Source of the DNA: Prochlorococcus sp. AG-347-I04 | GTDB lineage: Bacteria > Cyanobacteriota > Cyanobacteriia > PCC-6307 > Cyanobiaceae | Assembly: GCA_003281625.1 (NCBI GenBank) | Contig: QCBL01000002.1 | Coordinates: forward strand, 1-64,000 | Reading direction: 5' to 3' | Length of the DNA: 64,000 nucleotides | Part shown: positions 1 through 9,497 of the stretch, piece by piece | How the letters are laid out: each line of letters begins with the position of its first letter | How positions within the stretch are numbered: position 1 is the stretch's first letter | The notes under the pieces: generated by a model | The model's input: the letters and a program-made list of their open reading frames with translations, nothing else | Database searches by the model: none | Told to the model about the DNA's origin: nothing | Translations under genes and position numbers: made by a program

Positions 1-865
1 AATCATCATCTACCAACTCCATTTTATTCAACACTATTATCCTCTTTTTTTCTAAAAGACCTTTCCCGTATTTTTTTAATTCCTGCTCAATAATCTCAAA
101 ATCATGTAAAGGATTTTCTGCAATTGCATCAATTAAGTGAACAAGTATCTTCGTTCTTTGGATGTGCCTTAAAAAATCATGCCCTAAGCCTACTCCATCA
201 GCTGCACCTGATATTAATCCAGGAATATCCGCAAAAAGGCAACCATTCCCATCAATTTTTCTTACTACACCTAAGTTAGGTATTAGAGTCGTGAAAGGAT
301 AATTTGCAATTTTTGGACGGGCAGATGATACAACGGAAATCAAAGTACTTTTCCCAGCATTTGGAAGGCCTATAATCCCAACCTCTGCAAGAAGTTTTAG
401 TTCTAATTGAACCTCCCATATCTCACCATCTTTTCCTTCAGTGAATGATTCTGGGGCTCTATTTTGATTACTTAAATAGTAAGCATTACCATGTCCACCT
501 CTTCCTCCAATGGCAATAGTTAAACTTTGTTTGTCTTTAGTTAAGTCTCCTAAAATAATGCCGGTTTTAATATCCCTTATTTCTGTACCGCAGGGAACTT
601 TAAGGATTCTATCCTCACCTGAAGCACCTGATCTCTTATTAGGACCTCCTTTGCATCCATCTTCAGCAATTATTTCACGTTTGAATTTGAAATCTAATAA
701 TGTTTGAAGATTATTATCAGCCATCAAAATAACTGAACCCCCTCTGCCACCATTTCCCCCCGAAGGTCCTCCAGCAGGAACGAACTTTTCTCTTCTAAAT
801 GAAACTATTCCATTTCCACCTTTTCCAGCTTTAAGAATAATGTTTGCTTGATCAATAAATTGCAC
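1..865 (-). CDS. obgE: GTPase Obg/CgtA, partial (C-terminus beyond left edge)
   Basis: Reverse-strand reading from a GTG at 865 gives [43 protein letters not shown] (Obg glycine-rich domain), then GLPNAGKST and ADIPGLI G-motifs. It runs off the window, so it is not in the ORF track. Confidence 0.93.
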   Translation of the reverse strand, partial: MQFIDQANIILKAGKGGNGIVSFRREKFVPAGGPSGGNGGRGGSVILMADNNLQTLLDFKFKREIIAEDGCKGGPNKRSGASGEDRILKVPCGTEIRDIKTGIILGDLTKDKQSLTIAIGGRGGHGNAYYLSNQNRAPESFTEGKDGEIWEVQLELKLLAEVGIIGLPNAGKSTLISVVSSARPKIANYPFTTLIPNLGVVRKIDGNGCLFADIPGLISGAADGVGLGHDFLRHIQRTKILVHLIDAIAENPLHDFEIIEQELKKYGKGLLEKKRIIVLNKMELVDDD

Positions 866-905
866 TTAAGACGCTTATTAAATTTTTTTCTAGGTATTTT
901 AAATT

Positions 906-3335
906 TTATTTTATCCACGCAATACTGCAACCAGGTCCACCCTCGTTGTTGGCTGCATCTTCAATCTTATCAACATAATTTAAACCTGATAACCAATTTC
1001 TTAGTCCTTTTTTCAATTTCCCTGTGCCAATTCCATGAACAATCCATAGCGGTCCATGAAATTTTCTAATTTTCTCCTCAATAATTATTTCGGCTTCATG
1101 AACTCTTAGTCCTCTTACGTCAATTGTATTTTTACTGGTTCTAATTTTAGAAAAAGAAAAATCTTCTCTTGTAGTCTTGATCTCAATTTTTGACATTTTG
1201 AAATTTGGCTTTTCTCCATTAATACCTTCAAAGTCATTTACAGATAATGTGCTTCTGAATGAACCACATTTAACTTCGTAAAAACCACCTTTTTTATCTA
1301 AATCTACAATTTGTCCTGTACTATTTAGACTTCTAATTTTTACAAAATCGCCTACCTGAGGATCCCATGTTATTGACTTTTCAAATTTTTTTTGGGTTAG
1401 ATGTTCCGCCTCAATTTCCTTTAATCTTTTTCCAATAATTCTCGTATCCTCTCCATTAACATTTTTATCTCTTAATTTTTTAATCAAATCTATTACCTCT
1501 TTTTTAGCGGATACGATATGTTTTGATAATTTAGACCTTTCAATTTCCTGAATTTTTTCAGCATTTATTTTTTGATATTCATAATTTCTCTTCAGTTCAT
1601 CATGTAATATTTCAGTCCTTGCAATGAGTTCTGCAGCTGCCTCTGCAGAATTTTGTTGTTTAATCCTCTCTTCCTCAAGTCCTTTTATAATGCTGTTAAT
1701 ATTATCAACTTCTTTTGGCTTTAGATAATTTAAAGCTTCATTGAGTATGCCTTCATCGAGACCAATTCTCTTTGAAATTGACAAGGCATTACTTCTCCCA
1801 GGAATACCCCAGTTGAGTATATATTTTGGCTTCAAAGAATCCTCATCAAAGGCAACTGAAACATTTTCAAATCTTGAGTCATTATATTTTAAAGCCTTAA
1901 TATCTCCATAATGTGTAGTTGCCAAAGTGATATCAGATTTATTTGCAAATTCTTTTAATAAAGCCATCGCAAGAGCACTTCCTTCAAGAGGATCTGTACC
2001 TGATCCAATCTCATCCAATAAAACAACTGATAGTCCTTTCTTATTATCAAGTGAATCTAATATCTCTTTAATGCGGGATATATGCCCACTGAAGGTAGAT
2101 AAATTTTCTTCTAATGATTGATTATCTCCTATATCCACATATATATTTGGACAAAAAGGAATAATAGGATTACGAGTTGAGGGTATCAATAAACCTGCTC
2201 TAGCCATAAGTAAAGACAAACCTAATCCTTTTAAAGCTGCCGTTTTACCTCCAGTATTTGGCCCTGTAATTGCTACAACCTTAATATTTTCATTTATATG
2301 AAAATCGATAGCTACTGGGGGAGGAGCTCCTTTTTTCTTATGTTCCCAAATCAATAACGGATGCGAAAAACCAATTAAAGAAATCATAGGATTTTTCTCA
2401 AACGTAGGAGTTCTACCTCCAATCCATTTCGAATATCTTGAACGAGTTATAGCATTTTCTAATCTCAATAAAATGGATGCCATTTCAATAAGATTTTCTG
2501 AATTATCACTAACAACTTGGGACCATTTCTTAAGTAATTTAAATTCTTCTGCTGTGATTCTAGCCTCCAAAGAAGCAATCTTATTACCTTTATTTACTAC
2601 ACTATCAGGCTCAAAATATACTGTATTTCCTGAAGATGAGGAGTCATGAATTATGCCTTTAAATTTATCTACATAATTAACTTTCACTGCTAAAACAGGC
2701 CTGCCATATCGATCTCCAATAGTTGTATCTTGCAAATAAGCTAAATTCTTTTGGATAAATTTCTCAACTAATGTTTTTCTTTCAAGTTTCTTAGATAATA
2801 ATTCTTTTCTAAGAATAGATAGTTCATTACTCGCATTATCTGAAATCATTCCATTAGATTCAATGCCTTTTTTAAAAATCGTTTCGATATTCTGATGGTC
2901 AATTAAATTTTTTGTAAATGAAGAAATATAAGGTCTTTGTTCAAAATCTAATAAAATTTTTTTTAAATTTCTTGCTACAGCTATTGTTTTCGCTATTTCT
3001 AATAATTCAGAAGATGAAATTACACCTCCCTTGGAACAAATTTCAATATTTCTACTAATATCAAAAACACCAGAAAAACTAATTGATTTCTCTAAATTAT
3101 TTTCTAGCTCATTTATTTCAATAGTTTCATTCAAAAGTCGTTTAGATGATTCGTATTCTGAAGGAATATCAGAACTTAAAATTGCTCGTTTACCCATTTC
3201 CGTTGAGGCGAATGAAGATAAATGCGTTTTTAATGAATCCCACTCTAAAAGGCTTATAGATTCTTCTACTAAAGTGTTATCTGAATATGATTTTTTAGAA
3301 TAGCTTTTCTCTTGCATACAAAAAAGAAGAATCAA
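906..3335 (-). CDS. mutS2: MutS2 family protein with C-terminal Smr domain (true start may be the Met at about 3317)
   Basis: MutS Walker A GPNTGGKT, LLDEIGSGTDP, and Smr-like DVRGLRVHEAE...HGIGTGKL at the C-terminus. Confidence 0.93.
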   Translation of the reverse strand: MILLFCMQEKSYSKKSYSDNTLVEESISLLEWDSLKTHLSSFASTEMGKRAILSSDIPSEYESSKRLLNETIEINELENNLEKSISFSGVFDISRNIEICSKGGVISSSELLEIAKTIAVARNLKKILLDFEQRPYISSFTKNLIDHQNIETIFKKGIESNGMISDNASNELSILRKELLSKKLERKTLVEKFIQKNLAYLQDTTIGDRYGRPVLAVKVNYVDKFKGIIHDSSSSGNTVYFEPDSVVNKGNKIASLEARITAEEFKLLKKWSQVVSDNSENLIEMASILLRLENAITRSRYSKWIGGRTPTFEKNPMISLIGFSHPLLIWEHKKKGAPPPVAIDFHINENIKVVAITGPNTGGKTAALKGLGLSLLMARAGLLIPSTRNPIIPFCPNIYVDIGDNQSLEENLSTFSGHISRIKEILDSLDNKKGLSVVLLDEIGSGTDPLEGSALAMALLKEFANKSDITLATTHYGDIKALKYNDSRFENVSVAFDEDSLKPKYILNWGIPGRSNALSISKRIGLDEGILNEALNYLKPKEVDNINSIIKGLEEERIKQQNSAEAAAELIARTEILHDELKRNYEYQKINAEKIQEIERSKLSKHIVSAKKEVIDLIKKLRDKNVNGEDTRIIGKRLKEIEAEHLTQKKFEKSITWDPQVGDFVKIRSLNSTGQIVDLDKKGGFYEVKCGSFRSTLSVNDFEGINGEKPNFKMSKIEIKTTREDFSFSKIRTSKNTIDVRGLRVHEAEIIIEEKIRKFHGPLWIVHGIGTGKLKKGLRNWLSGLNYVDKIEDAANNEGGPGCSIAWIK

Positions 3336-3718
3336 ACATTCGATTGAATCCCTTCAGGAGGAACATAAAGCATCTCGAGCCAGTTTCCTTCAGTATCCTT
3401 CATATAAAAAGATGCTGTTCCATCTCTATGTTCATGTAAAGGACCGACTTTTACACCAGAATTCCTTAAATCATTTTGAATATCTTCCACATCTTTTTTA
3501 TTTTCAAAATGAAAAGCAAAGTGTGGTCCCGCAGCTTTGTAGCTAGGGCCTAACAACGCAAGTCCATCTTTCCCTTTTCCAGCTTCTAAATAAGACCAAT
3601 CTTTATCGTCCCAAACTAAATTCATACCAAGCTTAATATAAAAAGATTTGGCCCTTTCGAGATTCTCTACTCTAAGTGCGATGTGGCCAATCCTATTTAC
3701 TTCTTGTGATAACTTCAA
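3332..3718 (-). CDS. VOC/glyoxalase family protein
   Basis: INRIGHIALRVENLERAKSFYIKLGM and DTEGNWLEMLYVP are typical of the VOC fold. Confidence 0.85.
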   Translation of the reverse strand: MKLSQEVNRIGHIALRVENLERAKSFYIKLGMNLVWDDKDWSYLEAGKGKDGLALLGPSYKAAGPHFAFHFENKKDVEDIQNDLRNSGVKVGPLHEHRDGTASFYMKDTEGNWLEMLYVPPEGIQSNV

Positions 3719-3780
3719 AACAAAGTAGTTAATTTCTTATTAGTTTAAGAATAAACCAAATTTTGTTTAATAATGAGTTT

Positions 3781-4782
3781 TTAATTATCCTGCAACCATT
3801 TAGATGCATCGCAAGCATGATAAGTGAGTATCAATTTTGCTCCTGCTCTTTTGAAACTAAGCAACGTTTCTAACACAATATCTTTTTCATTAATCCAGTT
3901 TTTCATGGCAGCAGACTTTACCATGGAGTATTCCCCACTAACGTTGTATGCAGCTATAGGTTTATTTGAAAAAGTGCTTAGTCTATAAACAATATCCAAA
4001 TATGAAATTCCTGGTTTTACCATTAAAATATCAGCTCCTTCATACTGATCCAATGCAGATTCAATTAAAGCTTCTTTTGAATTGGCAGGGTCCATTTGAT
4101 ATGTAGACTTATTATCTGGAATTATTTTCTTACTATTTTCTCTAGGAGCCGAATCTAAAGCAGTCCTAAACGGTCCATAATAAGCAGATGAATATTTAGC
4201 TGTATAACTAATAATACCTACATCATTAAATCCTTCACTATCAAGAACAGTCCTAATTGCTCCAACTCTCCCATCCATCATGTCACTAGGGCCAATAAAA
4301 TCCGCTCCTGCTCTAGCTTGAGTTAAAGCTTGTTTTTTTAAAATTTCAATTGTTTCATCATTTAATATTTTTCCAGTTTCACCAACTAATCCATCATGTC
4401 CATCGCACGAGTATGGGTCTAAGGCAACATCTGTCATTACTGCCATTTCTGGAATCTCTTTTTTTAATATTCGAATAGCTTTAGGAATTAAACCATCTTC
4501 ATTAAAACACTCTGCTCCATCTTCAGTTTTTAAACTGTCGTTTATTTTCGGAAAAAGAACCACACACCTTATTCCCAATTCCCATGCCCTAGTAACCTCC
4601 CTTATTAAGCCATTCATATCCCATCTAAAAGTTCCTGGCATTGCCGAAATTTCCTCTTTAAAATCTTTTTCATGAATAAATAATGGATATATAAAGTCTG
4701 AAGGCCTTAAATGGTTTTCTCTTACCATTTCTCTAATTGCCACTGTTCTTCTTAATCTTCTTGGGCGAATAATCGAATTCAT
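3781..4782 (-). CDS. hemB: Delta-aminolevulinic acid dehydratase (porphobilinogen synthase)
   Basis: RPRRLRRT N-terminus, DVALDPYSCDGHDGLVG metal-site segment, ADILMVKPGISYLDIV. Confidence 0.96.
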   Translation of the reverse strand: MNSIIRPRRLRRTVAIREMVRENHLRPSDFIYPLFIHEKDFKEEISAMPGTFRWDMNGLIREVTRAWELGIRCVVLFPKINDSLKTEDGAECFNEDGLIPKAIRILKKEIPEMAVMTDVALDPYSCDGHDGLVGETGKILNDETIEILKKQALTQARAGADFIGPSDMMDGRVGAIRTVLDSEGFNDVGIISYTAKYSSAYYGPFRTALDSAPRENSKKIIPDNKSTYQMDPANSKEALIESALDQYEGADILMVKPGISYLDIVYRLSTFSNKPIAAYNVSGEYSMVKSAAMKNWINEKDIVLETLLSFKRAGAKLILTYHACDASKWLQDN

Positions 4783-4992
4783 TTGAATATTATTTAAGTT
4801 AAAAAATATTTATCTAATACATTAATCGCTTATCTTGCATATAAATCAATCAGAGACTAGTTTTGTTCAGGAAAATTAACTTAATTATCTTAAATAAGAG
4901 AATAAAAAGTTACAAATATATTTTGCACAAACTCCATTTTTCACAAAATTACGTCATAAAGAGATAATATCTTCTAGTCAAGTATTTATTTT

Positions 4993-4998
4993 AAGGAG
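4993..4998 (+). promoter_or_regulatory. Shine-Dalgarno AAGGAG upstream of the TTG start of the SulP transporter
   Basis: AAGGAG at 4993-4998, 7 nt before TTG at 5006. Confidence 0.7.
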
Positions 4999-5005
4999 TG
5001 TATCT

Positions 5006-6661
5006 TTGAAAATAATTAATGGATTTAATCTAAATAATGTGAGGGGTGATATTCTTGGGGGGATCACAGCCGCAGTGGTGGCTTTACCTCTCGCCCTTGC
5101 TTTTGGAAATGCCGCTTTAGGACCTGGAGGAGCAATATATGGACTATATGGAGCAGTGGTAGTTGGTTTTTTGGCTGCATTATTCGGCGGAACACCTGCT
5201 CAAGTTAGTGGACCTACTGGTCCCATGAGTGTAACTGTTGCCGGTGTAGTAGCAGGCTTAGCAGCAGTAGGAGTTCCAAGAGATCTATCTGCAGGTCAAA
5301 TTTTACCTTTAGTGATGGCAGCGGTAGTAATCGGCGGCTTACTACAAATATTATTCGGGATTCTAAAACTAGGTAAATATATTACTTTGGTTCCATATTC
5401 TGTTGTTTCAGGATTTATGTCTGGTATTGGAGTAATCATTATTGCTCTGCAGATTGGTCCATTGCTAGGAATTAGTACTCGAGGTGGAGTAGTCGAATCT
5501 TTATCTACTGTAATTTCAAATTTCCAGCCTAATGGTGCTGCTATTGGAGTAGCGATAATGACTCTAGGTATAGTATTTCTAACTCCTAGAAAAATAAGTC
5601 AATGGGTTCCTTCTCCTCTTTTAGCCCTCTTGATAGTAACTCCAATATCAATATTAATTTTTGGAGATGGAGCTATAGACAGAATTGGAGAAATTCCAAG
5701 GGGAGTTCCATCTTTAAATTTTCCAAGTTTTAATCAATATTTCCCAATTATTTTTAAGGCAGGATTAGTTCTCGCAGTTCTTGGCGCAATTGACTCTTTA
5801 CTAACATCTCTAGTAGCAGATAATATTTCTCAAACAAAACATAATTCAGATAGAGAACTTATTGGTCAAGGAATAGGAAATGCTATTGCAGGTCTGTTTT
5901 CAGGCTTACCTGGGGCGGGGGCAACAATGAGAACGGTTATAAATGTTAAATCTGGAGGCTCAACTCCCATTTCTGGTATGGTTCACTCAGTTGTGTTGTT
6001 AATAGTTTTAGTTGGTGCAGGACCTTTAGCTGAGCAAATACCAACTGCTTTGCTAGCAGGAATTCTTATAAAAGTTGGTCTAGATATTATTGATTGGGGA
6101 TTCTTGAGGAGGGCTCACAAATTATCTTTAAAAACTTCAGTCGTAATGTATGGGGTACTTCTAATGACTGTTTTTTGGGATTTAATTTGGGCAGTTTTAG
6201 TCGGTGTATTCATAGCAAATATGCTCACTATTGATTCAATAACTGAAACTCAACTAGAAGGTATGGATGAGGATAACCCTTTATCAAATGATGATCAAGC
6301 TAAAAATACATTACCCGCTGACGAAAAAGCTCTACTAGATAGATGTTCAGGCGAGGTAATGCTATTTAGACTTAAAGGACCACTAAGTTTTGGAGCAGCT
6401 AAAGGTATATCTGAGAGGATGATGCTTGTGAGAAACTATAAAGTTTTGATATTAGACATCACTGATGTACCAAGACTTGGAGTGACGGCGACTCTTGCAA
6501 TAGAAGATATGATGCAAGAAGCAAAAAATAATTCCAGAAAAGCATTTGTTGCTGGTGCTAATGAAAAAGTAAAAGATAGATTAGCTAAGTTTGGAGTTGA
6601 AGGCATTATTGAAACAAGAAAAGAAGCTTTAGAAACTGCTTTAAATGAAATAGCCTCATAA
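5006..6661 (+). CDS. SulP family anion transporter with STAS domain, BicA-like candidate bicarbonate transporter
   Basis: N-terminal NVRGDILGGITAAVVALPLALAFG, LFGGTPAQVSGPTGPM, C-terminal STAS-like segment; immediately followed by sbtA and sbtB-like genes. Confidence 0.88.
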   Translation: MKIINGFNLNNVRGDILGGITAAVVALPLALAFGNAALGPGGAIYGLYGAVVVGFLAALFGGTPAQVSGPTGPMSVTVAGVVAGLAAVGVPRDLSAGQILPLVMAAVVIGGLLQILFGILKLGKYITLVPYSVVSGFMSGIGVIIIALQIGPLLGISTRGGVVESLSTVISNFQPNGAAIGVAIMTLGIVFLTPRKISQWVPSPLLALLIVTPISILIFGDGAIDRIGEIPRGVPSLNFPSFNQYFPIIFKAGLVLAVLGAIDSLLTSLVADNISQTKHNSDRELIGQGIGNAIAGLFSGLPGAGATMRTVINVKSGGSTPISGMVHSVVLLIVLVGAGPLAEQIPTALLAGILIKVGLDIIDWGFLRRAHKLSLKTSVVMYGVLLMTVFWDLIWAVLVGVFIANMLTIDSITETQLEGMDEDNPLSNDDQAKNTLPADEKALLDRCSGEVMLFRLKGPLSFGAAKGISERMMLVRNYKVLILDITDVPRLGVTATLAIEDMMQEAKNNSRKAFVAGANEKVKDRLAKFGVEGIIETRKEALETALNEIAS

Positions 6662-6664
6662 TTT

Positions 6665-7663
6665 ATGGAAATAAATCCAATTCTCCAAAATGTATTAGCA
6701 CCACCAGTTCTTTTCTTTTTGATTGGAGCAATATCAGTCCTCTTTAAATCTGATTTAGAAATACCAGCTCCATTACCTAAACTTTTCTCCTTATATCTGC
6801 TCCTAGCTATAGGATTTAAAGGAGGAATAGAGATACAGAAAAGTGGTTTTACAGATCAAGTATTGCCTACTTTAAGCGCTGCAATACTTATGTCATTAGT
6901 AATCCCGCTAATTGGATTTTTAATTTTAAGATTTAAGTTTGATGTCTTTAATTCAGCCGCAATAGCAGCAGCATACGGTTCAATTAGTGCTGTGACATTC
7001 ATTTCCGCAGAAAGTTTTTTGGAAAGTCAAAAAATAGCTTTTGATGGCTTTATGGTTGGCGCCTTAGCTTTAATGGAATCTCCTGCAATAATTGTTGGAT
7101 TATTACTTGTGAAATTTGCAGCTCCCAAAAATAGACCGAAATCAAGAAAAATGCATGTAAGCGCAATATTACACGAATCACTTTTGAATGGATCAGTTTA
7201 TTTATTGCTCTCAAGCTTAATTGTCGGATTTCTCACTGCTTCCAGTAATCCATCAGGGATTGCCAAAATGGAGCCTTTTACTGGACAATTATTTTATGGA
7301 GCAGAATGCTTCTTCTTGTTAGATATGGGAATAGTCGCCGCTCAAAGATTACCGAGACTGAAGAATGCTGGTTCGTTCTTGATAGGCTTTGCCATTTTTA
7401 TGCCTTTATTTAATGCATTTATTGGTGTTTTCGTTGCAAGATTTTTATCTTTAGGAACTGGCAACGCACTTTTATTTGTGGTTTTATGTGCAAGCGCCTC
7501 ATATCTTGCAGTTCCTGCAGCGATGAGGATGACAGTCCCAGAAGCTAAATCTAGTTATTATATTTCAACTACACTAGGTCTAACTTTTCCATTCAATATA
7601 GTTCTCGGCATTCCAATATATATGAGTTTAGTAAATACCATTATCCCAATTTCCTCTCTATAA
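6665..7663 (+). CDS. sbtA: SbtA family sodium-dependent bicarbonate transporter
   Basis: Hydrophobic about 10-TM protein with SbtA-like segments (FLIGAISVL, LLLAIGFKGGIEIQKSG, AAAYGSISAVTF); PII-like gene directly downstream. Confidence 0.82.
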   Translation: MEINPILQNVLAPPVLFFLIGAISVLFKSDLEIPAPLPKLFSLYLLLAIGFKGGIEIQKSGFTDQVLPTLSAAILMSLVIPLIGFLILRFKFDVFNSAAIAAAYGSISAVTFISAESFLESQKIAFDGFMVGALALMESPAIIVGLLLVKFAAPKNRPKSRKMHVSAILHESLLNGSVYLLLSSLIVGFLTASSNPSGIAKMEPFTGQLFYGAECFFLLDMGIVAAQRLPRLKNAGSFLIGFAIFMPLFNAFIGVFVARFLSLGTGNALLFVVLCASASYLAVPAAMRMTVPEAKSSYYISTTLGLTFPFNIVLGIPIYMSLVNTIIPISSL

Positions 7664-7665
7664 AT

Positions 7666-7947
7666 ATGAAAAGATTAGACTTGATATTTAGTGAAAGAGA
7701 ACTAGATGCAATCATTAAAACATTGGAAAAAGCTAATGTTCCTGGATATACAGTTATGAAACACGCCACAGGCAGAGGGCCTGAAAGAGTTGTTACTGAA
7801 GATATGGAATTTACAGGATTAGGAGCAAATGCTCATGTAATTGTTTTTTGTGAGCAAGAATTAATAGATAAAATGAGAGATAATATCAGAGATGATTTAA
7901 GCTACTACGGAGGAGTCGCTTATATTTCTGAAGCAACACCCCTTTAA
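7666..7947 (+). CDS. sbtB: SbtB-like PII family protein
   Basis: 93-aa PII-like protein (KANVPGYTVMKHATGRGPERVV, YYGGVAYISEA) 2 nt downstream of sbtA. Confidence 0.72.
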   Translation: MKRLDLIFSERELDAIIKTLEKANVPGYTVMKHATGRGPERVVTEDMEFTGLGANAHVIVFCEQELIDKMRDNIRDDLSYYGGVAYISEATPL

Positions 7948-7969
7948 ATTTAAGAAGAAATATTTAATT

Positions 7970-8926
7970 TTAAGAATGAATCCAATCTACTCTAATATTT
8001 TTTCGACTGTTTAAATATCTATCAATTGACATTGCGGCAATACATCCATCAGAAGCCGCAACTACGGCTTGCTTAAATGGTGTATTTCTTATATCTCCAA
8101 TAGCCCATACTCCATCAGAGTTTGTAGACATGAAGTCATCCACAATAACTCCTCCATCTTCTTTTAAAGCAATTTGATCCCCTAAAAAATCAGTAATCGG
8201 CTTTGAACCACTCATGTAGACAAACACTCCATCTAAATTTAAATTGATAGGATTTTCTTCTTGCTTATTTTTTACAATAACCCCATTTACACCCATATCA
8301 TCACCCATTATTTCCAATAATCTTGTTCTACTCCAATGTTTTATATTTGCATTATCCATCAATTCCATAGCTTCTTCATTATCTGATTTAGGATCACTTG
8401 ATGTAATCCAATGCACAGTTGATGCAAATTTAGTTAGAACAGTTGCCTCTTCAATTGCCTCCTTGTTCACTCCAACAACGGCAACTTCTCTATTTTTATA
8501 AAAAGCACCATCACATGTCGCACAATAACTTACTCCTTTGCCAAGAAAGTCTGCTTCTCCCTTAAATGATGCAGGCCTTCCCATGGCTCCACTTGCAAGT
8601 ACAAGTGCTTTAGCTTTGAAAGTACCTTCTGGCGTATAAACCATTTTCCATTCTCCACTAGCGTCTATTCCAAACACTTGTGCTCTTCTATAGTCTGTGC
8701 CATATTGCACAGCCTGTTCTCTCATTAAAGTAAGTAATTCCTCGCCACTTATATCAACCGGAACACCTGGATAATTTGCTATTTGATGAGTTATTGCCAA
8801 GGCGCCAACAGATGGATTTTTATCTAAAATTACTGTTTTTAAGTTTGAACGAGATGTATAGAGTGCGCAAGTACATCCGGCCGGGCCTCCTCCGATAATA
8901 ACTACATCTGACTCAATGATTTCCAA
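7970..8926 (-). CDS. Thioredoxin reductase-like FAD/NAD(P)-dependent oxidoreductase
   Basis: GGGPAGCTCALY FAD site, YCATCDGAFY redox motif, VWAIGDIRN. Confidence 0.88.
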   Translation of the reverse strand: MEIIESDVVIIGGGPAGCTCALYTSRSNLKTVILDKNPSVGALAITHQIANYPGVPVDISGEELLTLMREQAVQYGTDYRRAQVFGIDASGEWKMVYTPEGTFKAKALVLASGAMGRPASFKGEADFLGKGVSYCATCDGAFYKNREVAVVGVNKEAIEEATVLTKFASTVHWITSSDPKSDNEEAMELMDNANIKHWSRTRLLEIMGDDMGVNGVIVKNKQEENPINLNLDGVFVYMSGSKPITDFLGDQIALKEDGGVIVDDFMSTNSDGVWAIGDIRNTPFKQAVVAASDGCIAAMSIDRYLNSRKNIRVDWIHS

Positions 8927-9182
8927 TTTTTAAAAACTCCTTTTTTTAGTAGTTAATTAGATGAGTTCTTGGTTAGAAGATATTTTTAATTTAAATACCT
9001 AAACCTTTGTATAGATATAAGTTAAAAGAAAAAAAAGAAAAAAGCATAATATAGAAACAAACTTACATAGGAAAAACATAAAAAATTTCTTATCAAAATG
9101 ATCAGTTACGTGAAATGTTCGGTATTGATCTATTATTAGGTCATGTCAAAAAATCAATTACCGTAGAAACATTATATTCTTC

Positions 9183-9497
9183 ATGACCAACTCTGATTAC
9201 CTTTTAAAAGCTGCGATTAAGAAATTAACCGAAAAGTTAAACGAGATATTGGTTGATAAAATTGAAGAAGCAACAAATATTGCTCAGGATGCTCCAGAAA
9301 TTCTCAAAAAAGAATTTGATAATTTGAAAGAATCCATAATCGAAGAAGCTTCAAGAATGGAAAAAGCCGAAAATATTCAAGAAAATGAGCCCACAAATAC
9401 TTATCAAGAATCCACAATAAAAAAAGCTTTAAATGAAATTGAAGGTATCAATAGGCAAATTGACCTCTTTAATAAAACCATAAATAACCAAATTTAA
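9183..9497 (+). CDS. Conserved small hypothetical, predicted helical/coiled-coil
   Basis: 104-aa charged ORF whose TAATGA junction overlaps the start of the next gene, suggesting translational coupling. Confidence 0.6.
   Translation: MTNSDYLLKAAIKKLTEKLNEILVDKIEEATNIAQDAPEILKKEFDNLKESIIEEASRMEKAENIQENEPTNTYQESTIKKALNEIEGINRQIDLFNKTINNQI

Noticed and set aside
510-707. 65-aa ORF antisense to obgE
   Set aside because: Lies entirely within the clear Obg coding frame; no independent support.
4783-5005. Operator for a carbon-responsive LysR regulator upstream of the bicarbonate cluster
   Set aside because: AT-rich spacer without a symmetrical T-N11-A-type motif I could defend; needs motif search across orthologous promoters.
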